A stretch of 64,000 nt of DNA from Metellina segmentata (lineage: Eukaryota; Arthropoda; Arachnida; Araneae; Tetragnathidae), in assembly GCA_947359465.1 (NCBI GenBank), contig OX375873.1:95777478-95841477 (forward strand). The letters run 5' to 3'. The notes beneath the pieces are model-generated. The model saw only the letters and a program-made list of their open reading frames with translations, was not told where the DNA came from and searched no databases. A program made the translations under genes and the position numbers. Below are positions 1 through 10,187 of the stretch, piece by piece (positions within the stretch are counted from its first letter, which is position 1; each line of letters opens with the position of its first letter).

Positions 1-232
1 ATGGATAGGAATTGAGGACACGTGTTGCCACCGGGAAGGTTGCCCTTCTGAATGGGCGCCTTGGCGATAAAAACCACTCTCCTCTTGGCTACCTTTCGTT
101 CATCTTAAATGTTGGTAACCATGTTTGTTTCTGAATGTCCGAGGGATGGGGACAAGAAACAAATATATTCTTTTCAGACTTCCTGGAACGTGATTCAACA
201 GTGACTTTGAAAAGGGAAGGGGATTGCATCTT
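1..232. repeat. Left arm of a long inverted repeat (cut by window edge)
   Basis: This stretch reads as the reverse complement of 3921-4152 with only a few differences. The match begins at base 1, so the arm probably continues outside the window. The similarity stops near 232, where the sequence toward the centre diverges. Such long arms are typical of fold-back elements and of MULE elements. The right arm sits directly upstream of a MULE transposase remnant, so it may belong to that family, but this is inference. Confidence 0.85.
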
Positions 233-284
233 GCATTTCAAAAAACGTGATTTTTCAGAAGAGTGATTTTAAAGTATAAAAGTC

Positions 285-2613
285 AGTGGCGGATCAAGTC
301 AAGTGGGGGCCCCAAGCCCAAGCGGTAAAATTTCGGTGCCCTCAAACTAAATTTAGAAAAAACATTTTCAAGAAAAAAAAAAACTCTCACTAAGTTATTT
401 ACAAAAACAAAGTAATCAAAAATGTCATACCATAAGACATTAGATAAATTTATCAAAACAACATTTTTTACATGATTTTCCGTCTTGCTTATTTCTTAAA
501 ATTCGTCAATTATTTTGGCAGTATCAATTCGATTTAAAAATTCTTGCTTTATATACAGAATGGCCATAGTATTTAATCTTTCTTCTCCCATAATGCTCCT
601 TAAATAATTTTTTTCACGTTTTAAAACAGAAAACGATCTTTCTACTGACGTATTAGATAAGTGAATTGTTAAAAAAAATTCTTTGTTTGTTCTTTTCTTC
701 TATTGATAAATCCCAATAACAAAAATATTCGAAAAGGCTCCACTACAACTTCATACGTCTGAGTTCTTTGAAATAATTCTGCCTTGGTGTAATCACATAT
801 GACACAAAATGAATTGACTCTGGAATTTTTTCTTATTGTAAATTCACATGTCCGACTTTTTTGTATTCATCCAAAAACATTTTATCTTTTTTTTTTGTCT
901 GCGAGGTTTTCAATCTTCCACGTTAAAAGATAGCCCTGATAAATCAGTTACCTCTTTTTCAAATTTTTCTCTGAAGTTATTTATAAAATTTTCTAATGAC
1001 CCTTTAGTAGGATAGATTCTTTCTCAATAGTTCGCATTGCACACTGATTGCAGTGATTAGCTAGAAGCATTTATTATTTGTAAAATAGTATTCCAAATAA
1101 CTGTCATTAGGGCGATTTCATATTTGTCCATTTTCTACAGAAGCGAAGTCGCCTCCACTATAGTAACTTTTTTTCTTCTTCCGAATTACATATTTCAGTT
1201 AAAGCCTCTTTTATATGGGTGAAACCAAGTTTCATAGTTAATACAGCATCTGCTCTTGCTGACCATCTTGTATTAGAAACTCTTTTTACTGAGACGGAAT
1301 GTTTACACCATTTAAAATTTTCAAGCGATGGGTTGACGATGAAAAAAGTGTGAATAAATTCTTCACAAACACATTACTGAATTGCAGCGCTACGACTTTC
1401 TGCAGAGAAATTTCCAATTAAGTTTAAGGAATGATTTAGCACACAGAATAAAAACCGTACTTGGACTATGTTCTTTAATATGTTCTTGCAAATCTGAGTA
1501 CTGCCATGACATATTAGAAGCATTACCAACTGATTTCCCTAGACAGTTTTCAATATATATATATATATCCACTCCTAATTTTATTAAAGTTTTCAAAACT
1601 TTTTGTTCTTTGATGTTCTTGTTATATGATCTATGGGAATGAATTCCACAAACACGTCCTTTATATTATGAAACATCACAGGGATGAAACATCGTACCAC
1701 AAAAGTTAGTAGATCGACATGCAAAACATCGGGAGTATAGTCAACAATTATACTATAGGTCGCACACTTGATTCCTTCAATTATTTCAGCTTTTACTTGA
1801 TTGCAAATAAGACCTACAAATTCGTCTAAAATATTATGAGATAAATAGTTTCTATTTCCTCGTCCATTGTTGGTATATTTTTGTAGGTGTAACTTCCAAC
1901 CTATCAGGAGTCCAAGTAGGTTAAATAATTTCCTTTCCCATTGAATTATTTGCTTTCATCGTAAATACTAATCCTAAGCGGCTCAAAAATTGTATTGTTG
2001 ATATAATTCTATTCAACACACCTCTCCAGTAACATACTTCTTTTTCTGTAATAGTTGAGTAGCAATTCTAATGAATTTTGTTGATCTTTTATACATAGTA
2101 CAGATGACTGACATGTTCTTTCGAAACTTCGTAGTCCGGTAAAAAAACAGTAATTGATCTCCAATTTTGCAAACCAGTTATTGATTTAGACTTGATGTTG
2201 AGTAAAGTTTGCAAGGGTAGCTGTAGACACTTTTTCTAGTTTCTGAAAATATCAACCAATTTCTCTTTTCCATTTTATTTCTTTCTGTAAAAATTATCAT
2301 AAGAAAGTCCTCTTTTTCACTTCATCTATGTCTTTATAAACTGATTTCAAATTCTCTATATTCCCGATATTTTTTGGTTTGTTACTAAGAATATGGTCAA
2401 TAACAGCATCTGTTAATATTGTTGACCATAAAGCTATATTATTTACTACTTCGATGTCTTCTCTATCGAGGCATCTTTCTGGACTATATCTTCTGCGTTT
2501 TCGCAATCACTTTTTACCGGTCACAACTTTCCTCGAACCCTAATGAAAATACATATTAAGACCTCGGGGCCCTACGCGGCCGCTTAGTCCGCGTACCGCT
2601 TAATCCGCCACTG
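285..2613 (-). mobile_element. hAT DNA transposon, decayed, with 8-bp target duplication
   Basis: The element begins CAGTGGCGGATC at 285 and ends with the inverted form TAATCCGCCACTG at 2613. It is flanked on both sides by the identical octamer ATAAAAGT (277-284 and 2614-2621). An 8-bp duplication and CAGTGGCG-type ends are the hallmark of the hAT superfamily. The interior carries a broken minus-strand transposase. The element lies inside the fold-back structure 1-4152, next to its left arm, so it inserted after that structure formed. The length of 2329 bp is close to a full hAT element, but it is not functional. Confidence 0.93.
1390..2530 (-). pseudogene. hAT transposase remnant (ZMYM1-like, TTF-type)
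   Basis: Conceptual translation of the minus strand gives discontinuous but recognisable pieces of a ZMYM1-like hAT transposase. The N-terminal part near 2500-2200 includes a stretch like KPKNIGNIENLKSVYKD. The TTF-like zinc-finger context near 2260-2180 is represented by SVYSYPCKLYSTS. Near 1520-1480 the catalytic-core landmark GNASNMSWQYSDLQEHIKE corresponds to the family motif usually written D-N-A-x-N-M-S. In this copy the aspartate is replaced by glycine. Frameshifts and stops occur throughout, and the C-terminal hAT dimerisation region is not evident. The gene is dead and lies wholly inside the hAT element at 285-2613. Confidence 0.75.
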
Positions 2614-2621
2614 ATAAAAGT

Positions 2622-3920
2622 AGAATAAAATGTACTAAAAATAAATATCAATTCTGCGCTCTCTGACGGCTAAACATTGAGCGGTGAGGCGGTGAGATAT
2701 GACGATCTTGCAGAGATAGACTTTTATGTTTATGTAGAGATTTTTAGCGAATATGAATTATATAACGCATATTCGATAAGCACATTACCAGTTTTTAGAA
2801 TAATAATTATTTTCTTTGTTATGTATTTGTAGTTTTATAAAGGTAATTAAACAGCTGGTAGTGACAGCCGAGGGGTCGGTGCCTTGACCTTTCGTTCAAC
2901 AAGCTCTGGGTTCGAATCCCGTTTTGACATGAATGTTCGTCGTGGTTTGGAATGCACTTGAGGCCACAGATCCTTGCTTATTAATTTCGTTTACATGTCC
3001 CTTCTGCGATGAAGCTCGTTTCTAAATTGAACATTCACATGAACTTTACAAGAATATCACAATACTTTCAAAGATTTTGCTATTGTATCAGTGTCACTGG
3101 TTCAACAGGCTCTAAGTTCGAATCCCGGTCGAAGATGTTGGTATTTGTACGTCCCGGTCTATTGAGCTGTCGTTTGGCAAACCAAACCAAATTCGTTAGC
3201 AATGGTCAACTAGTTTTACACTCTTTCTTCAATTTCTTGTTAGTATACTCACAATTTTCAATGTAATAGTTACGTAAACCGAGAACTGCACAAAAAAATT
3301 GATAATATTTATGGTTGAGTTTTTACGAATTCATTTGAGCAAACGAATTCTTGTGCTCAGCTTAATTTAAGCTTTTAGCAACCCAATATGCCTTGTGTTG
3401 TACTAATTTAGTGATATCACGAACACAAAAGTAAAGAACTTAATTTTATTTCAATTTGACAAAAAGGAATTTTTATTGCATTGATAATATCATTAAGAAG
3501 AACAAAAGTGATGTAATATGGCTTTCAAAAACTCATCGTGAAACAATAGAGAAAACAGTGCTGATCCAGTTATTAGAGTAAATTTGTTGGTTTAGTACAT
3601 TTTTTCTCTTCAGTAAATCCTAAACTAAAAATTAGTTATGCGAATCAAAAATAACAGTATAATAATATTATCACTGGAAAGTGGGAATATTATTAGTCTC
3701 GATCGAGTCTCGAACTCGCGATTCTGGTTGCTAATCCGCGACTCTGCCAGCTGGGTTTCCGCTGAATGGGATTTGCAATAAAGAAATGTTTCGTTCTGAA
3801 AGAAATTTATCATGAATATCGTATAAATTTAATGTGTCATTCTCTCATAATGATGGTGAGTAACTAATTCAAACTAATTGTCTTATCAAATTGAGCATTC
3901 TCTATTTTCCTCGGATGCCG
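2622..3920. other. Non-coding interior of the fold-back structure
   Basis: No convincing gene is visible. The stretch is AT-rich. It holds the SINE fragments at 2845-3165 and a minus-strand tRNA-like fragment around 3690-3765 with the B-box-like GAGTTCGAGACTC. The short open frames here have no recognisable domain. Confidence 0.6.
2845..3165 (+). repeat. tRNA-derived SINE fragments (two)
   Basis: Two stretches resemble tRNA-derived SINE heads. The first, around 2862-2925, has a loose A box and the B-box-like GGGTTCGAATCCC. The second, around 3090-3150, has AAGTTCGAATCCCGG. Neither folds into a complete tRNA with matching acceptor arms, so I call them SINE pieces. They lie between the hAT element and the right arm of the fold-back structure. 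Confidence 0.5.
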
Positions 3921-4152
3921 AAGATGCAATCCCCTTCCCTTTTCAAAGTCACTGTTGAATCACGTTCCAGGAAGTCTGAAAAGAATATATTTGTTTCTTG
4001 TCCCCATCCCTCGTACATTCAGAAACAAACATGGTTACCAACATTTAAGATGAACGAAAGGTAGCCAAGAGAAGAGTGGTTTTCATCGCCAAGGCGCCCA
4101 TTCAGAAGGGCAACAATCCCGGTGGCAACACATGTCCTCAATTCCTATCCAT
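3921..4152. repeat. Right arm of the long inverted repeat
   Basis: This is the reverse complement of 1-232, with a short run of landmarks shared in mirror order (CTTCCTGGAACGTGATTC in the left arm near 179). The arm may continue to about 4320, but the left partner of that part is outside the window. A weaker trace of the same family occurs at about 26370-26420, just upstream of the FLII start. Confidence 0.85.
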
Positions 4153-4320
4153 GCTTTCCCTATGGGAGTGCTCCCCTCCCCCCGCCTTCTCTCGAGAATC
4201 TGGCGAGGAAGGACTTGGCGTGTTGGATTCACAAAAAGCGATATATGATTCAAAACAGGGCTAACAAAATGCATGCCTCGGGATGAAAGTTCGCGAAGGT
4301 CGTAAATATCGGCGTCTATC

Positions 4321-5712
4321 TCCAATAAAGAACTGAGGAACGAGATTCATACAAAGTTAGTAGAAATTTTAAAAGAAGAGGATCGAAATAAGTTTAAAAA
4401 TCTTTTGGATGAATTTTTAAAATCATTTGCATCAAAGGCTACAGATTTCATAAACTATTTTAAAAGTGAGTACTGTAATAGGGTTCAGTTATGGGCAGCA
4501 TCTTATCGCGATTTTCCTCACGCCGAAACAGAAACTAATAATTATTGTGAATCGTTTCACAATCAATTGAAAACGAATTATTTTGGTCGAAAATTCAATC
4601 GACGCATGGATGAACTCGTTAAAGTACTACTAGAAGTAGAAAGAGACTTCCATTTAAACCACGAATACAAAAAAATAATGCAATTTCCTCCTAAATCTAA
4701 CTTTTCTCTATCTGTTAAGTCTAGGCATGATAGGGCTAAAAGAATACCTGATGCTGATGTTGTAGTTTTAAATAGTAAATCTTGGTCTGTTCGTTCGCAG
4801 ACTGTAAAAAACAGATTGTATACAGTGAAGCGAGTAGAAGAACAGTGTAATATGTCCGACTTATGCTATTTTAAATGCCTAGAACTGAGTTGCATGTCTC
4901 TATGCACTCATTTATACCATTGTAATTGCCCTGATAATCATTATTTATGTAAGCACATTCATAAAATACATTCTACTGTAGCAAGTAATGATTTTTATGT
5001 TGATGGGGCTCAAATATGTGTAACGCAAATTACAGAAAATCGCGATCTACAGTCTAGAATAGAAATTGAGAATTTTTCAAACCCTCGTTCAGCCGATAAC
5101 AAAATTGTAGCTTGCGAAGAATTATGTTCAAAATTAATGCAAAAAATTAGAAATAAGTCAGTTCAAGAGTTAATGTTAAGTAATGTTTTTTCTACCTTAA
5201 GCACGTTAGTTGCTGCATGTGACGGAATATCAAGTTCTAATGAAAAATCTTTATCAGTTATGCCCAAGTCTTCAGTATTTCCAAATCAGAAGCTTACTAA
5301 GCAAATTCAGTTTTATAGAACGAGTAGAAAGCGTAAAAATACGAAAAAACCTTTAGATAAGTCAAAAAGGGTAGATCAGTATTTTAGTATTGAGGATACC
5401 GATGACATCCCGTATTTGTATGAATCTCCTTCTAAAAAATCTAAAATTAGTGTCGAATCTTTCACGTGTAAAACAACAGGAACTCCATCACTATATAATG
5501 TAGGTCCATATGTCTTAAACTATTATGTCTTGAAATCTCTAGATCCTTACATTAATGAAAAAGAAGAACATTTTATCAGGTCTAATTTTCCAGATTTCGT
5601 GAAAAGCTGGGTGTATGACGTAATTATAGATGCGTATATATTTTCGTTGTGTGAACAAAACGCTTTTTTTTTCTTTTCTCGATTCATCTATTTCACAATT
5701 AATTTTTTCTGA
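4321..5712 (+). pseudogene. MULE transposase 3' half with SWIM zinc finger
   Basis: This is the C-terminal part of a Mutator-like (MULE) transposase. The frame is open from 4321; an ATG is not needed because the N-terminal part carrying the first catalytic acidic residues is missing (a stop lies at 4303). Near 4540 the segment NNYCESFHNQLK matches the region that holds the last catalytic glutamate in this family. At 4920-4965 follows a SWIM zinc finger, CNCPDNHYLCKHIHKIH, with CxC and CxH spacing. A basic linker (residues about 290-340 from 4405) leads to the start of a Ulp1-type domain (about 5500-5650). The frame is then lost at a run of ten T at about 5664, and the rest continues one frame over in the next entry. 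The upstream boundary adjoins the right arm of the fold-back repeat. Confidence 0.75.
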
Positions 5713-6814
5713 AATTGATTTTGAACCGATTTTGGCTAGGAATATATGTACACTGTCGAAATTCGTATTTATTCCGATTTGTATTAACAATTGTCATTGG
5801 GTCCTAATCTTTATAAGTAAAAGACAAAAAGTAATTTATTTTTTTGACTCTCGGGGTAGTTATAATGACCAAACTGCTCTGATTTGTCTAGAAACGTGCA
5901 GGACCATTTTAAATAAATTAGATAACGCCACCAATGCATGGAGTATTGTTCATCCAGTACACATTTTACAAAAAGATAATGTTAACTGTGGTGTATTCTT
6001 ATGCTATTATGTGCATCAATTAATCAGTAATTCAAATGTCAATAAGGCGTTTGACACATGTGAATTTAGACAGCATATTTATAAAACTTTAACCGGGAGA
6101 AAATCACACCAAAAATTCAACAATATGAAATTTGATGAATTCTCGAAATCAGATGTATGTAACTTTTTAAAATTCGATTACGTCGATAGAAATAATGTGT
6201 CAAATAATGTAGTTAAAGTAAATAGCATTGATATCTCAAATTTTATGTTAAAATCACTAGACGTCAATATAACTCCTGATGAGGAAAACGTTTTATTGGA
6301 AACATCAGAGTGGTTTAGGAAAGGGTGGTTATATGACACAATTGTAGATTCCTTCTTCTATAAACTAACAGAAAACTCCAAAAATTTCATGTTTATTGAA
6401 TCACTCTCGTCCACATCACTTTCACGAAATAACAACAAAGAATTTAAGTTCTTCAAAAGTGGTGACTCACTCAAATCAAATATTTTTTTCCCTGTTAACA
6501 TAGATAGTCATTGGTTGTTACTGATTGTTAATATAGAAAAATATTGTTTTGAATTTTATGATCCTCTGAATGAAATTCCAAGTAAAAAATGTTCTGATTT
6601 GATAAAAAAGTGGAGGGAAATGTTTGATTCATTTTTTAAATCTCCGAAACATTGGTCATTTTCTTTACCTTCTCATGTAAATCAAAAAGACGATATTAAC
6701 TGTGGCGTTTTTATTTGTTACTTCGCATATCAAAAATTAAACGATGCACCTTTGATAGATGATTTTGACACTGTAACTTTTAGAAAGTTCATATACAATT
6801 GCATAATGGGATAA
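5630..6814 (+). CDS. Tandem Ulp1/C48 cysteine-protease domains (continuation of the MULE protein)
   Basis: The open frame (394 codons from the first ATG, probably not the true start) holds two C48 peptidase domains in a row. Domain 1 has His56 in NNCHWVL, Asp73 in FFDSRG, Gln114, and Cys120 in NVNCGVFLCYY. Domain 2 has His294 in DSHWLLL, Asp311 in FYDPLN, Gln352, and Cys358 in DINCGVFICYF. Each is preceded by the same kind of lead-in: VLKSLDPYINEKEEH in the upstream frame and MLKSLDVNITPDEEN here. The pair therefore looks like an internal duplication about 238 residues apart. C48 enzymes cleave SUMO or related modifiers, and some MULE elements carry such domains. The lead-in of domain 1 sits in the upstream frame, so the original protein was probably one fusion, separated by a single-base shift at the poly-T run near 5664. 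Confidence 0.78.
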   Translation: MRIYFRCVNKTLFFSFLDSSISQLIFSEIDFEPILARNICTLSKFVFIPICINNCHWVLIFISKRQKVIYFFDSRGSYNDQTALICLETCRTILNKLDNATNAWSIVHPVHILQKDNVNCGVFLCYYVHQLISNSNVNKAFDTCEFRQHIYKTLTGRKSHQKFNNMKFDEFSKSDVCNFLKFDYVDRNNVSNNVVKVNSIDISNFMLKSLDVNITPDEENVLLETSEWFRKGWLYDTIVDSFFYKLTENSKNFMFIESLSSTSLSRNNNKEFKFFKSGDSLKSNIFFPVNIDSHWLLLIVNIEKYCFEFYDPLNEIPSKKCSDLIKKWREMFDSFFKSPKHWSFSLPSHVNQKDDINCGVFICYFAYQKLNDAPLIDDFDTVTFRKFIYNCIMG

Positions 6815-7145
6815 TACAAGAAAAAATTTATCTCTTCATATTAAAAAAAGTTACTGCCGCAGTTACAGGATTGGAAACTCGCTTTTTCTCTCCCGAGAAA
6901 TTACACAACAGATAATTACGAAATTTACATGGTACCACCATTTTTTTTCTCTTTCAGGGTAAGGAATGAAGCTACATCCACATGTCGTGTCGGGTAGTAG
7001 TGAGTCTGATTTTTTGAATAATTTCTTTTTTCTCTTTCAGGAAAGGAGTGAGGCGATATTCCAGTGTCATGTTGGGTGGTGGTGGGACCGATTCCTTAAT
7101 TTTTTTTTTCTCTTTTAGGAAAGGAATGAGGCGACATACCCGTGT

Positions 7146-7787
7146 CAGGACTCGAAATAAGTCGCGGCAACCACGTCAAATGGCGTGAGCTTAGCTAAAA
7201 TTGTCGCGACGATCAACGGTTCTCACGGCAAGTTTTGCTGCGAGCATTTGAGACACAAAATGTTTCACTATTTCTTTCCAAATACCAGCCATTGAAAAAA
7301 ATTTCAAGAAAAAAACTATGGGTTTTAATGAGGATAAGTGCGGATGGTCTTTCGCTTTCAGATTTTAAGGCTGACCGAGCAGTTCAGAAATTGTTTCGTA
7401 CATCCTTGCAGACCTTGCTTTTAGCTATGTAGATACGAAACAACTGTAATTTTCTCTAGCCTAATTTATTGACTGATGACTTCGTAAACTTGATATTAAG
7501 GAAATAAACGTGTGTATCAACAGTATATTATTTTTCTCTTTATTTCGGATGTATTTTAGGGTTTCATATGAAATTGCAGAAAGTTTACCAGAAAAGTGAA
7601 CAATTTTTTTCTCCTCATTGCAATTTTCATTCAATGGTTTTAAATTTTACTGAAAAATTGACAACTGCAGTTTACCGTCATTATTAAAATTTTAGGTTTT
7701 GCCATGAGCTGAATAGATTTTTCTGCCAGCTTATAAAAGGTCACAGCAATATTTGCCGCCAGCTTCAAAATCTTATTTCGAGTCCTG
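7146..7787. mobile_element. Short hAT element (MITE-like) inside the tandem repeat
   Basis: The ends are CAGGACTCGAAATAAG at 7146 and its complement CTTATTTCGAGTCCTG ending at 7787. It interrupts one 78-bp repeat unit exactly. Flanking octamers ACCCGTGT (left) and GCACATAT (right) match at four positions, and most differences are transitions, as expected for an old 8-bp duplication. No transposase is visible. The ends resemble those of the element at 56687-57179. Confidence 0.75.
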
Positions 7788-7934
7788 GCACATATCATGT
7801 CGGGTGGTGGTGGGACTGATTCCTTCAATAATTTATTTTTTAATTCTCTTTTAGGAAAGGAATGAGGCGACATGCCCGTGTCATGTCGGGTGGTGGTGGG
7901 ACTGATTCCTTCAATAATTTTTTTTTCTCCTTTA

Positions 7935-8068
7935 GGGTAATGGTAATTTTAGTTAACATCGTACTAGAGCAACACAACGGGCTATTGACGACGGTCCGGG
8001 CTCAGTCCCTTAAGGGAAAGATCCGAAGACAACACCTCGTAATTTTGAACCACGGTCAAATGACGATT
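7935..8068 (-). repeat. SINE tail fragment
   Basis: Read on the minus strand this matches the 3' part of the SINE at 15598-15932. It shares the stretches ACCGTCGTCAATAGCCCGTT and GTTGCTCTAGTA. The tRNA-like head is absent. Confidence 0.8.
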
Positions 8069-8322
8069 CTCCTTTAGGGAAAGAATGAGGCGACAGGCCT
8101 GTGTCATATCGGGCGTTGGGACTAATTCCTTATAAATAGAACTTGCTCAGCAAGCAAGCCTTTATTTCGCGTGTTGGATAGCGGAGCCAAAACACATTCA
8201 CACCTGACCCTCACCAAGACGCTTGCGAAAGGAGTGTTGGTTTTCAAAGCAAACCAAATAGGATTGTGTAGCAATAACCGGGGAATTGATAGCGTTACCG
8301 AGCAGGAGGCGGAGCCCCCTAG

Positions 8323-9338
8323 TCGTTAAAAATTATAAGATTTTATTGTTAATTCCTCAGAAGCTCAACAGCAAGTACATTTTTGTAATTAGGATAGAAA
8401 GTCTAAGAGGGGCCGGACAATCAAAAGGTAAGAAGGTAAGTTTTCTTTTTCTTTTTTTTTTGCACAGAGGACAGGGCTCTTGGCGATACCTCTTAAAAAA
8501 AGACGCGTCTGGATTCTTACCCCATTGGGTGATGTGGAAAAAGAATCACCTAATTTCCTTTCTTTGCAGCTGCTAAAAACCATTCTTTGAAGTCACCACC
8601 TTCACGAACCACTGTTTAAAGACGAGTTTGAGAAGATAAATTAAAATTAATTAGTAGACATATTTCCAAAACGAAATACGACTAATAAACACGACTACAT
8701 AAAATGTTTTCTTGATAAAGAAAAGTCATAACAATAAAAACCAAGCTTGTTTTTCCAATAGATCCGTACAGTTCGACGTGAGCACCTTTCGCTCAAAATC
8801 TAGTCGATATTCGACATATCTCCAAGTTCAACATCTATTAAGTTGCTGTAACTAAAACATGAGAGATTTTTTCATGTGTCGTTCTTCGCAAACCTCTCGG
8901 CCCCAGTGGCGTACTCAGACTTCTTAAATAGGGGAGGGGGGGGGGTGAAACGAGTCCGTGTGCAAAAGAAGGCCAGAATGTTGGAATCAATAGGCTTTTT
9001 CACTAGTTCTTTGAGGATTCCAAACACTGACTTCAATGCTAACATTCATGGTATACTACAAGGGAGTACCCAGGATCTTAACTAACTAGGGGGCAGCCCC
9101 AGGGACGAGCGGTGACCCAACTTATTACTCAAGTAGCCTGATGGACGTTATCCCCCCTTTTAAGTGACCACTGCCATCAATCACCATTTAACGAGCTGTC
9201 AGCGTCTGACCTCCTAGAAGGTTCCCTCCTTTCGTTCGACCCTGTCAATCGGTGATATCTATCTTGCGCCAAATGATACTCCATACCGTACTATGAAATG
9301 AAAATGTTAGTCGTAAATGCCACTCACGGCTCTATCAT
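8323..9338. other. Intergenic; lone hAT-like end
   Basis: No gene is visible. At 8904 there is a CAGTGGCGTACTC sequence typical of a hAT terminus, but no partner with a matching target duplication was found. It is followed by a G-run at about 8933-8946. The rest is unremarkable AT-rich sequence. Confidence 0.55.
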
Positions 9339-10187
9339 CAGGGGTGAAAATCTTCCGCGTTTACGCGGATTTCCGCTTTTTTTTTTCTTTCGAGAATTTC
9401 CGCTTTTTTTCCCCTTTTTGAGAATTTCCGTTTTTTTCTTCCAAAAATTTCCGCTTTTTTCTTTGAATTAAATTATGTCATGGAATTACAGCCAAAGAAT
9501 AAATGTAAAAAAAAAAAAAAAAAACAATAAGGAAAGTGTGTCCTTACTTCAGGTAGTAGATTCTTCCGACTTTTCGTAAATTTTGAAAAAATGACCGATT
9601 TTTATCATTTTTTACAAAAAAAAATCCTATTTTTGCCCTTATCAGCTTTTTTTAAGTTTATAGAAGACAAATAAGTCTTGCTAATTCCTTTTTGAAAAGA
9701 ATCCTTTGTGAGAAGCTTATTAGTTTAATGGTAAACCTGGAGAGCTTGGATTTTGAACTAGTTAGCGTACGTTGTTGCATATTTCGTAGGTAAAGCTACG
9801 GTTTCCTAAAAAAGCGGAGCTGTTATCTAAAGGCCGTGAAACGTCATGATGCAGCGGAAAAGGTATAAATGAAATATTTTAAGTTGATCAGCTTTTAATG
9901 TGATTTTTCTTTCAACTAGAAAATAAGATGCTTTGTTATTTCGTCTTTCATGGCAACCTTGGTAAGCGGAAAGTTTAAATTTTCATTTTGAATATTCTAG
10001 AAATTACTTTCAAAATTCGTTAAAACTTCTTTCTTTGGCGACTTTAGAAGTACGCCAAGGCGGTGGCCATCGTTTTAAACATAGACTGCAACTATTTTTA
10101 AAATGATGCTTCTTTTAAGGGCAATATTTATGATTGTTTTAATAAGTTAAATTTTTTTTTTGTTTCTTGGATAATTAGAGTTTTTAT

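Larger units (their letters stand above)
6958..8125 (+). repeat. Interrupted tandem repeat, about 78-bp unit
   Basis: At least five units start with AGGAAAGGAATGAGGCGACAT or a close variant (near 6958, 7039, 7117, 7854 and 8077). They run through TCATGTCGGGTGGTGGTGGG to a T-rich tail ending CTCTTTT. The unit at 7117 is split by the hAT at 7146-7787 and resumes after it. The last interval is split by a SINE. Confidence 0.85.
6831..8322 (+). mobile_element. Non-autonomous Helitron
   Basis: The 5' end is TCTCTTCATATTAAAAAAAG, directly after an A. The 3' end is a hairpin-like GGAGGCGGAGCCCCCTAG followed by T. TC at the start, a terminal hairpin plus CTAG at the end, and insertion between A and T are classic Helitron features. 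The ends match the elements at 37191-38738 and 54956-55245 (same ATATTAAAA start, same GGAGCCCCCTAG end). The interior has no Rep/helicase. It holds about 78-bp tandem repeats, a hAT at 7146-7787 and a minus-strand SINE near 7935-8068. The element starts 17 bases after the stop of the Ulp1 ORF. Confidence 0.8.

Noticed and set aside
2862..3150. tRNA genes
   Set aside because: B-box-like sequences are present, but the acceptor, D and anticodon arms do not pair, so these are SINE heads. The same applies to 3690-3765, 15599 and 57784.
4083..4325. A protein from the minus-strand frame in the right arm
   Set aside because: It lies in an inverted repeat arm, lacks any domain and is antisense to the MULE boundary.
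4321..6814. A Maverick/Polinton protease
   Set aside because: The upstream part is a MULE core with a SWIM finger, and no polymerase B, integrase, ATPase or capsid genes are nearby.
6958..8125. CRISPR-like array
   Set aside because: The repeats are longer, imperfect and directly adjacent without unique spacers, and the genome is eukaryotic.
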